Positions 8,210-16,409 of a stretch of 64,000 nt of DNA are shown in pieces. Origin of the DNA: Lachnoclostridium sp. UBA5725. GTDB lineage: Bacteria > Bacillota > Clostridia > Lachnospirales > Lachnospiraceae. Each line of letters opens with the position of its first letter. Positions within the stretch are counted from its first letter, which is position 1. The notes under the pieces are model-generated. The model did not search any database and was not told the DNA's origin. It worked only from the letters and a program-made list of their open reading frames with translations. The DNA lies in contig DIGJ01000009.1 of the NCBI GenBank assembly GCA_002419585.1, forward strand, positions 1-64,000. Direction: 5' to 3'. The position numbers and the translations under genes were made by a program.

Positions 8210-9574
8210 TTGAAAAAGAAAGGAGCGTTTGTATATAATATTATATGGTTTAATAAATATCGTGTTATTCAAAAACTAGGGCAGGGTAGCAGCGGCATTG
8301 TTTATTTAGCGCAACATGAAATGCTCCGTACCTATCGTGCTATCAAGCAAGTGCCAAGGAAACAAGCAGATGCCCAGTGGACAAATGAAGTTAACATTTT
8401 AAAAATTCTTAGACACCCTAATATCCCTATAATATATGATATTGAAGAAGATGAAAATTATATCTATATTATTGAGGAATATATAGAAGGTCAATCTTTA
8501 CGGGCTTATAAGCTCAGTCATGCAATCATCGAGGAGAATAAATTACTCGACTTCTTAATTCAACTAAGTGAAGTTCTTGATTTTTTGCATTCTTTCAAAC
8601 AACCCATTTTATATCTTGATTTAAAGCCGGATAATATCTTAATAACAACGAATCTTCAACTAAAACTAGTAGACTTTGGCACGGCAAAAGTTTTTCAAAA
8701 GGGAAATGAAGTCACACGTTCCTATGGAACAAAAGGATATGCCGCACCAGAGCAGTATGGCGTATATAAAGAGGATAAGCGCTCGGACATATATGGGCTT
8801 GGTGGAATTCTTTACTTTTTAGCAACCGGAGTCCCTTATATGGGAAGCAAAGAAGAATTGAAAAGTTTGGAGCAGACTAGTTATTATTCAAAAGAATTTA
8901 TAAAAATCCTTACAAAGTGTTTAAAGTACCAACCGTCGGATCGTTATGCCTCGGCTTGTGTGGTTGGAAAAGAAGCCACGTTTCTAAAACAAGCAAGAGC
9001 GGACACATCTGAAACCACACCTCATATTATCACGGTAACGGGTATCATCCCCCGTATTGGTACCACTCATATCAGTCTTATGATTACTGCATATCTAAAC
9101 CATATCGGAATTCCCACCCTTTATATTGAACAAAATGATGCACGTGTTGTGGAGCAACTAAACAAATGCGTGGATAAACATTGGTTGGAAAAGATACCAA
9201 TGGCAAGAGGTGAAACCATGCTTCTAATAAAACGACATCCAGAATTTAAAATATTTGTATGCGATTGTGGTGTGTTAGAAAATCAAAATAATACGTTTGC
9301 AGAAGGAAGCAAGGATTTTCTGGTTCTAGGATCAAAACCTTGGGAGTGGAAGTTGCCAGAACAAGGTTTCAGGGGAACCTACCTGTTTAATTATACAAAA
9401 GAGGAAGATTTTGTATACATTAAAGAAAAATTAAATAAGACGCATTGCGTTAGAGTACCATATGCAGCAGATTGCATTTTAACCCAGACAAATCGATGCG
9501 TGAAAGTATTCTTGCAGGAGATACTAGGTGATGTATTGGAAAAAAAGAAACAACGATTCGTTCTTGGCAAATAG
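8210..9574 (+). CDS. Hanks-type Ser/Thr kinase fused to a degenerate P-loop domain
   Basis: Residues 18-255 or so form a eukaryotic-like protein kinase: glycine loop KLGQGSSGIVYL, Lys46 in RAIK, catalytic loop YLDLKPDN (Asp137, Asn142; the usual HRD is YLD), DFG (155-157) and APEQYG (179-184). No transmembrane or PASTA segment follows. Residues 270-454 resemble a MinD/ParA-like fold, but the Walker A position reads TGIIPRIGTTH, with no P-loop lysine. The start is a TTG four bases after GAGGTG. The next gene overlaps by about 45 bases and encodes a second copy of the C-terminal domain. The substrate is unknown; the unit may sense or bind a nucleotide and signal by phosphorylation. Confidence 0.85.
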   Translation: MKKKGAFVYNIIWFNKYRVIQKLGQGSSGIVYLAQHEMLRTYRAIKQVPRKQADAQWTNEVNILKILRHPNIPIIYDIEEDENYIYIIEEYIEGQSLRAYKLSHAIIEENKLLDFLIQLSEVLDFLHSFKQPILYLDLKPDNILITTNLQLKLVDFGTAKVFQKGNEVTRSYGTKGYAAPEQYGVYKEDKRSDIYGLGGILYFLATGVPYMGSKEELKSLEQTSYYSKEFIKILTKCLKYQPSDRYASACVVGKEATFLKQARADTSETTPHIITVTGIIPRIGTTHISLMITAYLNHIGIPTLYIEQNDARVVEQLNKCVDKHWLEKIPMARGETMLLIKRHPEFKIFVCDCGVLENQNNTFAEGSKDFLVLGSKPWEWKLPEQGFRGTYLFNYTKEEDFVYIKEKLNKTHCVRVPYAADCILTQTNRCVKVFLQEILGDVLEKKKQRFVLGK

Positions 9575-10103
9575 CGAGAAACAAAGAGGAACGAAGATAA
9601 TTGGAATAGTAGGAACAAATCGGGGAGTCGGCGTAACGCATGTTTGCATTATGCTGGCGGAATATCTCGCACTCGATAAAGGTGTTTTCGTTGCCATCCT
9701 GGAATGTAATGATCATGGCGATTTTAAATGGATGGAAACCAATCTGTTCGGAAAGGGAACATTTCCTTATTTATTCCATCAAGTGCATTATTTTACAGCA
9801 GTAAATTTGGAATACTTAGAAGAAATAATGAAAGAGAATTATACCTATCTAATCCTTGATTTTGGAGAACAACTAAAAGGACAAGAAAAGGCGCTCCGTC
9901 TTTGCCAAAAAAAGATATTACTAGGAGTAGAGTCGTGGTGGAAGATAGGTGCCATGGAGGAAAAACAATCGTATTTTTTCGCAAAAGGTTTTCAGTGTTT
10001 ATATAACCTAAGTGGGCAAGGAATACCATATTCTCCACTGAACAAAGGACCTGATAAAAAAGCACAAACGATATTAGATAATATTATAACATTTCGTTCG
10101 TAA
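9531..10103 (+). CDS. Stand-alone P-loop-like protein, paralogue of the kinase C-terminus
   Basis: About 190 residues with a MinD/CpaE-like beginning: IGIVGTNRGVGVTHVCIMLA corresponds to a deviant Walker A, but the second lysine is replaced (GVTH). A Walker-B-like strand YLILDFGE follows further on. The N-terminal region aligns with the C-terminal region of the preceding kinase (GIIPRIGTTHISLM), suggesting a duplicated domain that might pair as a heterodimer. It overlaps the kinase gene end; the start may be ATG at 9531 or the adjacent GTG at 9528, both served by AGGAG at 9516. No membrane segment is visible. Function unknown. Confidence 0.75.
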   Translation: MYWKKRNNDSFLANSEKQRGTKIIGIVGTNRGVGVTHVCIMLAEYLALDKGVFVAILECNDHGDFKWMETNLFGKGTFPYLFHQVHYFTAVNLEYLEEIMKENYTYLILDFGEQLKGQEKALRLCQKKILLGVESWWKIGAMEEKQSYFFAKGFQCLYNLSGQGIPYSPLNKGPDKKAQTILDNIITFRS

Positions 10104-10300
10104 CATAATAGGATTTAAGACGTCTCACAAACAAGCAAGACCTTCTTATCCAAATTGTAACCCGTAAACCATACGTGGACTTGCACCTTATATTTCTATT
10201 ATGAATGAATAAAATCATAGAAAAGGAGGAGGATATGATATAAAATGTACTAACATAAGCATGAGTAAAGAAAATTAAATTAGCCCTCTATACATAAATA
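10104..10300. other. Intergenic stretch without a recognisable gene
   Basis: The only notable item is a very strong ribosome site (AAGGAGGAGG, 10223-10232) followed by ATG ATA TAA, a two-codon reading frame, and shortly after by a second ATG-xxx-TAA. It may be a decayed gene start or chance. Confidence 0.4.
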
Positions 10301-10339
10301 GAAACCGTAAGAGACGAATTTGCTCCGCGGTTTCTTTTT
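10301..10339 (+). terminator. Terminator after the kinase pair
   Basis: The GAAACCG/CGGTTTC stem (10301-10307 with 10328-10334) is followed by five T. Confidence 0.65.
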
Positions 10340-10348
10340 ATGAGCGAC

Positions 10349-10377
10349 TTGTTTCAAATAGAAAGAGGTGTTATACT
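10349..10377 (+). promoter_or_regulatory. Promoter of the GH18 gene
   Basis: TTGTTT (10349-10354), 17 bp, TATACT (10372-10377). An imperfect palindrome around CAATTG (10380-10400) lies at the transcript start and could be an operator. Confidence 0.6.
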
Positions 10378-10416
10378 AGTGTATACAATTGTTGTACACA
10401 GGAGGAAAATATACGG

Positions 10417-12126
10417 ATGAGCGAATCAAAAAATAAGATAAAAGCGGCACTTTTTCTGATTGTTCCGGTCTTTCTTATTGTTGTAATTGCCATAATAGCA
10501 AAACAACTGATGCCAAGTAAAGAACGAATTGAACTTACAGATTATTATCCGGTAGAAGGTGACGAGCTTTTGCTTGTAATGCAAGATGAAGTCGCTGAAA
10601 CAAAAGGATTATATACGGATGGTATTGCATATGTCGACTATGATACAGTAGTTTCCAATTTTAATAAAAGATTTTATTGGGATGCTAACGAAAACATTGT
10701 AATCTATACGACTGCTTCTCAGGTTATTAAAGCAGAGGTTGGAGCAAAAGATTACTTTGTAAATAAGAGTAAAACGGAAGTGGATTACCAAATTGTAAAA
10801 GTAGTAAATGACGTAGCTTATATAGCAGTTGACTACATTGAACTATTTTCCAATGTAAAATACACATTATATAAAAATCCGAATCGAATTGTGTTTACTT
10901 ACAAATGGGATGGAGATTATACCGCTTTCAAAGTAAAAAAAGATGCGGTACTTCGTGAAAACCCGGATATCAAAAGTCCGATTGTTTATGATGTAAAAAA
11001 AGGGGACCAGTTAGTATATATTAAGGAAACTGACGAAGAAAGTTTGAAAAAATTCCAAAAAGTAATTACGGAAGATGGAGTCATTGGATTTATTCAAAAG
11101 AATCGTTTAAAAGATTCGTATGATCTGGCACTAAAATCAGATTTTAAAGAAGAAACCTATTCTTCTATTACAAAAGATTATAAAATAAATATGGTTTGGC
11201 ATCAGGTAACCAATCAGGATGCAAACAATTCGTTGCTAAATCTTTTGGATGCGACCAAGGGTGTTACTACCATTTCACCTACGTGGTTTTCTCTTGCGAA
11301 TAACAAAGGAGAAATTAAATCCCTTGCAAGTGAGACTTATGTAAACAGAGCGCATAGTGCTGGAGTAGAAGTATGGGCATTATGTGATGATTTTGATACA
11401 GAAAATGTAAATACATTTAAATTATTATCATATACTTCGAGAAGAGAAAAGCTTGAAAATGAGTTAATTGCGTCTGCAATTAAATATAATTTAGATGGTA
11501 TTAATATTGATTTTGAAAAGATTTCTTCTGAGACTGCAACGCATTTTATTCAGTTCATTCGTGAATTATCTGTAAAATGCAGAAGCAATGGTATTGTACT
11601 GTCGGTAGACAATTACGCGCCTGGATTTACAGGATATTATGACAGGCAGGAACAGGGAATTGTTGCAGATTATGTAATCACGATGGCGTATGATGAGCAT
11701 ACGGGTGGTTCTAAAGAGAGCGGATCCGTTTCATCGATTCAATATTTTACCGATGCGATTGCAAATACCATAAAAGAAGTACCAGCTGAAAAAACCATTA
11801 TCGGAATTCCGTTCTATACGAGATTGTGGAAAGAAGTAACCGAAGGTGAGCAGGTTAATGTAAGTAGTGAAGCGTATGGTATGGTTAATGCAGCAAACTT
11901 ACTTACGGATAATGGAGTTAAAACGTATTGGGATGAAACTTCAGGACAAAACTATGGAGAATTCGAAGCCGATGGAGCAATGTATCGCATGTGGCTTGAA
12001 GATGCACAATCAATTGAACTGAAAATGAAAGCAGTTGATGAAGCAGATGTGGCTGGAGTGGCCGGCTGGAAACTTGGACTTGAATCCTCTAATGTATGGG
12101 ATGTTATTATAAAATATGTAAATTAA
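10417..12126 (+). CDS. Membrane-anchored glycoside hydrolase family 18 protein
   Basis: A 569-residue protein with an N-terminal membrane anchor (about 10-28), a region of about 130 residues resembling the copper-amine-oxidase-like/stalk domain, a bacterial SH3-like segment around AVLRENPDIKSPIVYDVKKGD, and a C-terminal GH18 barrel. The GH18 catalytic signature LDGINIDFE is complete, with the acid/base glutamate present, and MAYDEHTGG follows. Relatives (YaaH/SleL/YdhD type) cleave peptidoglycan of spore cortex or wall. The ATG is 11 bases after AGGAGG. It is a single-gene unit between its own promoter and terminator. Confidence 0.88.
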   Translation: MSESKNKIKAALFLIVPVFLIVVIAIIAKQLMPSKERIELTDYYPVEGDELLLVMQDEVAETKGLYTDGIAYVDYDTVVSNFNKRFYWDANENIVIYTTASQVIKAEVGAKDYFVNKSKTEVDYQIVKVVNDVAYIAVDYIELFSNVKYTLYKNPNRIVFTYKWDGDYTAFKVKKDAVLRENPDIKSPIVYDVKKGDQLVYIKETDEESLKKFQKVITEDGVIGFIQKNRLKDSYDLALKSDFKEETYSSITKDYKINMVWHQVTNQDANNSLLNLLDATKGVTTISPTWFSLANNKGEIKSLASETYVNRAHSAGVEVWALCDDFDTENVNTFKLLSYTSRREKLENELIASAIKYNLDGINIDFEKISSETATHFIQFIRELSVKCRSNGIVLSVDNYAPGFTGYYDRQEQGIVADYVITMAYDEHTGGSKESGSVSSIQYFTDAIANTIKEVPAEKTIIGIPFYTRLWKEVTEGEQVNVSSEAYGMVNAANLLTDNGVKTYWDETSGQNYGEFEADGAMYRMWLEDAQSIELKMKAVDEADVAGVAGWKLGLESSNVWDVIIKYVN

Positions 12127-12135
12127 AGGGTACTT

Positions 12136-12172
12136 AAGCTGTTGCAAAGAACAAGTTTGCAACAGCTTCTTT
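12136..12172 (+). terminator. Terminator after the GH18 gene
   Basis: A 13-bp perfect stem (12136-12148 with 12156-12168) is followed by CTTT. The T stretch overlaps the start of the next promoter. Confidence 0.75.
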
Positions 12173-12198
12173 GACAAAACTGGAAAAACTTTTATGGT
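12171..12198 (+). promoter_or_regulatory. Candidate promoter of the TetR gene
   Basis: TTGACA (12171-12176), 16 bp, TATGGT (12193-12198), 30 bp before the start codon. Confidence 0.5.
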
Positions 12199-12227
12199 TT
12201 CTTAATGAGTAGTAATGGGAGGTTAAA

Positions 12228-12785
12228 ATGGATTTAACAGAGAGAATTTTTTATGCCGCAATTGAGGAATTTCGTGATTATGGAATTAAATTTACGATGG
12301 ATAGTTTAGCAGCAAGACTGGGTATTAGTAAACGTACATTATACGAAACAGTACCTTCCAAAGCAAAAGTAATTGAACTAGTAATTGATCGAACCTTCGC
12401 TAATGTCAAAGAACAACAAAAAGAGATATTAGATAATGATACACTCGAAACAGCGGATAAAATCAAAAAACTCATGACAATTATTCCGATATATTCCGAT
12501 TTAATAGATTATCGTCAGGTGGTAGAGATTGGGAAAGTATATCCTGAACTTTATAAAAAAGTGCAAGATGGTATCGAAGGAGACTGGGATGCGACGCTTC
12601 GTCTTCTAGAACAAGGAATTGAGCAAGGAATCATAAAGCCATATAGTTTGACGATTATGCGGGAATTATTCTGCCTTGCATTTGAACGATTGCTGGATGG
12701 TAGGTTTTTGATGAAAAATGGAATCACGTATGACAAGGCGTTGGAAGAGGTTACGTCGATTATCTTTTCGGGGATTTTGGCTTAA
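12228..12785 (+). CDS. TetR/AcrR-family transcriptional regulator
   Basis: A 185-residue regulator. Residues 5-50 form the TetR helix-turn-helix (FTMDSLAARLGISKRTLYETVPSKAKVIE is the recognition region, the motif of this family), followed by an all-helical ligand-binding part. The start follows GGGAGG. No target operon is adjacent: downstream is nested palindromic element 2 and upstream the GH18 gene. Ligand and targets unknown. Confidence 0.88.
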   Translation: MDLTERIFYAAIEEFRDYGIKFTMDSLAARLGISKRTLYETVPSKAKVIELVIDRTFANVKEQQKEILDNDTLETADKIKKLMTIIPIYSDLIDYRQVVEIGKVYPELYKKVQDGIEGDWDATLRLLEQGIEQGIIKPYSLTIMRELFCLAFERLLDGRFLMKNGITYDKALEEVTSIIFSGILA

Positions 12786-12812
12786 AATGACTGGTCAAAA
12801 TTCTAATTTAAG

Positions 12813-13098
12813 GGAAACGGACGCGAGTCTTTGTTGGGGAGTGACGCCAGGATAGGCTGAGCGTTTTTTTCTTTGGACAATTTACACAGCTCCCAGGGTG
12901 GGATTTTATATCAGTCGTATGAGCATTCCACGTAACCTCTTAGCAATCGAAAATCGACTCATTAGGGAGTCGATTTTCTATAGAGTTTACGTTTCATATA
13001 CTCCAATGATATAAAATCCCACCCTGGGAGCCGTCTAAATTGAACGATAGATTATGGGCTCAGCCTTTCATGGCTGATTATGAAATCCGGACTCGCTG
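12813..13098 (-). repeat. Nested palindromic element, copy 2 (inverted)
   Basis: Same plan as copy 1 but on the minus strand. Main 35-bp stem 12879-12913 with 13007-13041 (33 of 35 paired), apical stem 12949-12960 with 12967-12978 (loop CCTAAT on the minus strand), outer stems AGGCTGAGC/GCTCAGCCT and GCGAGTC (12823-12829)/GACTCGC (13090-13096). Compared with copy 1, seven of 35 main-arm positions differ and six of these are compensated in the partner arm. The ends match copy 1: CAGCG and CGCGTCCGT. Confidence 0.85.
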
Positions 13099-13244
13099 AT
13101 TTTCAAGGATTAAATAGAACCAGATATTAGATTGAATTTGGTGCGAAATAGACAATGGATATGAACCAAAATTTAAGTAAATATGTATTGCGGTAGTCTT
13201 TTATTATTAAATAGTTTTATATGTATTAAAGAAGTTTATATTTC

Positions 13245-13724
13245 TTAAAGAGATTTATACATTTTAATAGCATTCGATTTATAACCATTCCATTCTAATT
13301 CTATTTTTTCGCTAGTAACAAAACCCTGTTTTTCCCAAAAGCCAAGTACATTTTCATCATAGTCATATACAACATCGATACGAATACGTTTTGCATTCTT
13401 AGATTTAAACATTTTTTCTAACTGATTATATATTGTTTTTCCGAATCCATTCCCTTTTAGTTTAGAATCAATCATAAAAAGGGATAAATATACTTCATCA
13501 CTAATTTTATAATCACATAGTCCAACTATTTCGCCAGTATTATCTTTTATTACGGATGAAGTATAGCCAATGTTTTTCATTTCTTTAATCTCATGAAGTA
13601 TAAATTCCTTAGAAACACTTGAAACTCCCATATGATTACACAAAAACGGTTGGTTCGAATTATAAATATCTAAAACTCCATTTATGTCATTTAGGTCTAC
13701 CTTATCAATGATATAATTATCCAT
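13245..13724 (-). CDS. GNAT-family N-acetyltransferase
   Basis: A 159-residue acetyl-CoA-dependent acyltransferase fold. The acetyl-CoA-binding motif appears as KLKGNGFGKTIYNQLE (the Q/RxxGxG/A pattern), and the C-terminal FWEKQGF segment is typical of the family. Substrate unknown. AGGAG precedes the ATG. It is the only gene between nested palindromic elements 2 and 3, which lie in opposite orientation on either side. It is noticeably AT-rich, so it may be an acquired cassette, though this is inference. Confidence 0.85.
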   Translation of the reverse strand: MDNYIIDKVDLNDINGVLDIYNSNQPFLCNHMGVSSVSKEFILHEIKEMKNIGYTSSVIKDNTGEIVGLCDYKISDEVYLSLFMIDSKLKGNGFGKTIYNQLEKMFKSKNAKRIRIDVVYDYDENVLGFWEKQGFVTSEKIELEWNGYKSNAIKMYKSL

Positions 13725-13996
13725 TATTTACTCCTAATATTGTCTTCGCATTCTTTTTCGATTGTTGATTTATATCCCATACCATATGCCCATTATTATA
13801 GAATTACAGTAAAATGTATTCAGCTACAAAAATAGCGCTTCAGCATTGAGGTCAATTTTCTATAATTCAGCAAATTGCTGCAAATGGAAACGGTGGCTTT
13901 CAAAAGGAAAAGGCTCCCATCAACTCTTGCATGAAATCTAAAATGCTTTATTACTACCTTTAAAATTCTGTTATTAAATTCTATCATTACAAACAA
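13725..13996. other. Intergenic stretch upstream of the GNAT gene
   Basis: No gene is supported. It contains a small CAGCAAATTGCTG palindrome near 13868-13880. An 87-residue minus-strand ORF running into element 3 has no ribosome site and owes its length to the palindrome. Confidence 0.4.
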
Positions 13997-14273
13997 CAGC
14001 GGACCTTTTCCCAAAATCAGCAAAAAGCGGTGGTCATAGTCTTCCCAATTCGAATGGAGCCAAGGGACGGCCCTTAAAACCATTTTAGCATATTCGGTGG
14101 AAACTCTAGCAAGAATCAGCTCCCATAAGAGCTGATTCTTGCTTGCTTAGAGGTTCTACCGAATGTTTATGCGGCTGATTTTAAGGGCCGTCCCTTGGCT
14201 CCATTCGAATTTCGTAAACATAAACCCACTGCGCATCTTGCGTGGCTTTTTCATACGTTCCCCGCGTCCGTTC
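13997..14273 (+). repeat. Nested palindromic element, copy 3
   Basis: Main stem is a perfect 33-bp inverted repeat (14047-14079 with 14179-14211) whose sequence is almost unrelated to that of copies 1 and 2. The apical 15-bp hairpin is perfect (14108-14122 with 14129-14143, loop CCATAA). Internal positions AAACTCTA and TAGAGGTT, and GAATGTTTATGCG on the right side, match the other copies. Outer pairs are GCGGTGG (14027-14033) with CCACTGC (14226-14232, one G-T) and CGGAC (14000-14004) with GTCCG (14266-14270). Left end CAGCG and right end CGCGTCCGTTC are shared. Confidence 0.82.
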
Positions 14274-14289
14274 TTCGTAAACCAGAGAA

Positions 14290-15330
14290 TTAGTAAAACA
14301 GAATCGGAGCTTCTTTTTTATCCATAACTTGTCCAATAATGCGAGACCATGGCGAAAATGTTTCCATGCGTTTTAAAAATTCCTTGGCATCTTTTTCAGG
14401 AAGCGAGATTAATAAACCACCTGAGGTCTGTGGATCTAGCATTAAATCTTTCATGTTTTGTGACAAGTCATTTTTACAAATAAACTTATCTTGTAAATAA
14501 TCCAGATTATTATACATACCTTCTGGAATGATTCCCATGGAAGCAAATTCGAGGGCTTCATTTATGATTGGAATCTGACTGGTATAAAGCTCGATGGAAG
14601 TCTTGCTACCCTCTGCCATTTCATAGCAATGGCCGGTAAGACTAAAGCCGGTAACATCGGTTAAAGAATGTACAGTAAGGCCTTTTAAGGCCTCTTTTCC
14701 GTATTTATTGAGCGTAGTCATAATATTTGTAATATGCTTTAGTTGTGCATCTGTAATCATTTCAGCCTTGGAAGCAGTATTCATAATACCGAGCCCAATT
14801 GGTTTGGTGAGAACGATTACATCACCTGGTTTTGCGTTGCAATTGGTGAGAATATCATCTGGGTGAGCAAATCCTGTAACACATAGACCGTATTTAGGTG
14901 TTGGGTCAGATATGGTATGACCACCTGCAATGATGGCACCGGCCTCTTTTACTTTGGAATATCCTCCTTCTAAAATCTGCTGAAGAATTTCAATATCCAG
15001 ACAGGAAGGAAAACAAATTAGGTTCATAGCAGTTGCAGGATTACCGCCCATAGCATAGACATCACTCAATGCATTTGCAGCAGCAATCTGTCCAAAGGTA
15101 AATGGATCATCTACCATTGGGGGAAAGAAATCTACGGTTTGGATTGCTACGGTAGAATCATTTATTTTATAAACACAGGCATCATCACTGGTATCAAATC
15201 CAACTAATAGATTCGGGTCTTCAAATTTGGGAAGCTTTTCTAATATTCCATGTAATAAACCGGGGCCTAACTTTGCAGCGCATCCGGATGTTTTAACAAG
15301 ACTGGTTAATGCGACATTACTTTTTTCCAT
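14290..15330 (-). CDS. selD: Selenide, water dikinase (selenophosphate synthetase)
   Basis: Makes selenophosphate from selenide and ATP, the selenium donor for selenoproteins, selenouridine or labile-selenium molybdenum enzymes. With the start chosen here (346 residues) the active-site segment reads TSGCAAKLGPG with Cys17 and Lys20, the standard numbering, and the catalytic residue is cysteine rather than selenocysteine. The AAAGGATG ribosome site favours this ATG over one six codons upstream. The neighbouring genes all belong to the selenium-dependent molybdenum hydroxylase pathway, so this pathway is probably its main client. Confidence 0.96.
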   Translation of the reverse strand: MEKSNVALTSLVKTSGCAAKLGPGLLHGILEKLPKFEDPNLLVGFDTSDDACVYKINDSTVAIQTVDFFPPMVDDPFTFGQIAAANALSDVYAMGGNPATAMNLICFPSCLDIEILQQILEGGYSKVKEAGAIIAGGHTISDPTPKYGLCVTGFAHPDDILTNCNAKPGDVIVLTKPIGLGIMNTASKAEMITDAQLKHITNIMTTLNKYGKEALKGLTVHSLTDVTGFSLTGHCYEMAEGSKTSIELYTSQIPIINEALEFASMGIIPEGMYNNLDYLQDKFICKNDLSQNMKDLMLDPQTSGGLLISLPEKDAKEFLKRMETFSPWSRIIGQVMDKKEAPILFY

Positions 15331-15416
15331 TTTTATGCATCCTTTCATTTCCTATAAAATAATCATAACACAAAAATATAAAGAGTAAAATACAGATTAC
15401 GTTGAAAAGATATAAT

Positions 15417-15439
15417 ACTTATAGATAATTTTTATAAGT
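15417..15439. promoter_or_regulatory. Candidate LysR operator
   Basis: The inverted repeat ACTTATA-N9-TATAAGT overlaps the predicted -35 region of the lysR promoter in the selD-lysR divergent gap; the dyad is of the kind bound by LysR-type regulators. Confidence 0.45.
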
Positions 15440-15450
15440 TATGATATACT
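15422..15450 (+). promoter_or_regulatory. Promoter of the LysR gene
   Basis: A weak -35 TAGATA (15422-15427), 17 bp, and -10 TATACT (15445-15450). Confidence 0.5.
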
Positions 15451-15488
15451 TAGGTACATATAGTACTTGAAAAGGAAGTGATAGGAAA

Positions 15489-16394
15489 GTGGATTTTAAA
15501 CAGCTCGAAGGATTTGTTAAAGTTGTTGAACTCGAGAGTTTTTCAAAGGCAGCGCAGGCGCTTTATTTGACTCAGCCTACAATTAGTGTTCATATTGTTT
15601 CTTTAGAGAAAGAATTGAATACCAAGTTATTAGATCGTACAACAAAAACAGTCAAAACAACTAATGCTGGAGAGCGATTATACGAATATGCAAAGAGTAT
15701 ACTTGAAATCAGGGAAGATATATTGCACGATTTTTATCAGGAGCGACCGATTGGAGACCGTATTCAAGTTGCAGGTTCAACAATTCCATCTCAGCATATT
15801 TTGCCACAGGTGATACCAGAGTTTCAAAAATCAAATAAAAACACGGTGTTTTCGGTGAATCAAGGGGATAGTGATTATGTCATTGAGGAAATTTTAAAGC
15901 ATAAGATTGACATTGGATTTGTGGGAATGAAGAAGGAAGATGCCAGACTTTATTACATTCCTTTTTATGAAGACTGTCTGGTCATCATTACACCAAATAC
16001 GGCGAAATACCAAAGAATGAAAGAACAAAATTGTACCCTGGAAGAACTTATGAAAGAGCCAATTATTTTAAGGGAAAATGGATCAGGAACGAAAAAAACT
16101 TCAGATAAATTCTTGAGCTCTAGAGATATTGATAGTAGAAAATTGAATGTAGTTGGACGTATGAATGACCAGGAAATCATTAAACGTTCCGTTAGCAATG
16201 GTATGGGAATATCCATTATTTCAAGAAAATCGGCGCTGGATTATGAAAAAGAAGGTAAAATAATTATCTATGAACCAAATGATGGCATCATTACAAGAAA
16301 ACTTTATATTGTATTTGACAAGCGTAAAAAACTAAGCCGAACAGAACGTGGATTTGTGGAATTTTGCACGAATTTTTATAAAGATAAGAAGTAG
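15489..16394 (+). CDS. LysR-family regulator of the selenium cluster
   Basis: A 301-residue LysR-type regulator: winged helix-turn-helix at residues 1-60 (MDFKQLEGFVKVVELESFSK) and a periplasmic-binding-protein-like effector domain from about 90. The start is GTG after AGGAA. It is divergent from selD and only three to fifteen bases before yqeC, matching the regulator that accompanies selenium-dependent molybdenum hydroxylase clusters in Firmicutes. The effector is unknown; a selenium- or purine-related signal is plausible. Confidence 0.85.
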   Translation: MDFKQLEGFVKVVELESFSKAAQALYLTQPTISVHIVSLEKELNTKLLDRTTKTVKTTNAGERLYEYAKSILEIREDILHDFYQERPIGDRIQVAGSTIPSQHILPQVIPEFQKSNKNTVFSVNQGDSDYVIEEILKHKIDIGFVGMKKEDARLYYIPFYEDCLVIITPNTAKYQRMKEQNCTLEELMKEPIILRENGSGTKKTSDKFLSSRDIDSRKLNVVGRMNDQEIIKRSVSNGMGISIISRKSALDYEKEGKIIIYEPNDGIITRKLYIVFDKRKKLSRTERGFVEFCTNFYKDKK

Positions 16395-16409
16395 GGGTTG
16401 GGTGAACAA

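Noticed and set aside
13820..14083. 87-codon minus-strand ORF near element 3
   Set aside because: It starts inside the inverted repeat, has no ribosome site and no recognisable protein features.
239..14273. CRISPR array made of the three nested elements
   Set aside because: Copies are about 280 bp, far apart, in different orientations, and without regular spacers or cas genes.
14290..15330. Selenocysteine codon in selD or xdh
   Set aside because: No in-frame TGA is seen; the SelD active site uses Cys17, and the molybdenum enzyme class carries selenium as a labile ligand.
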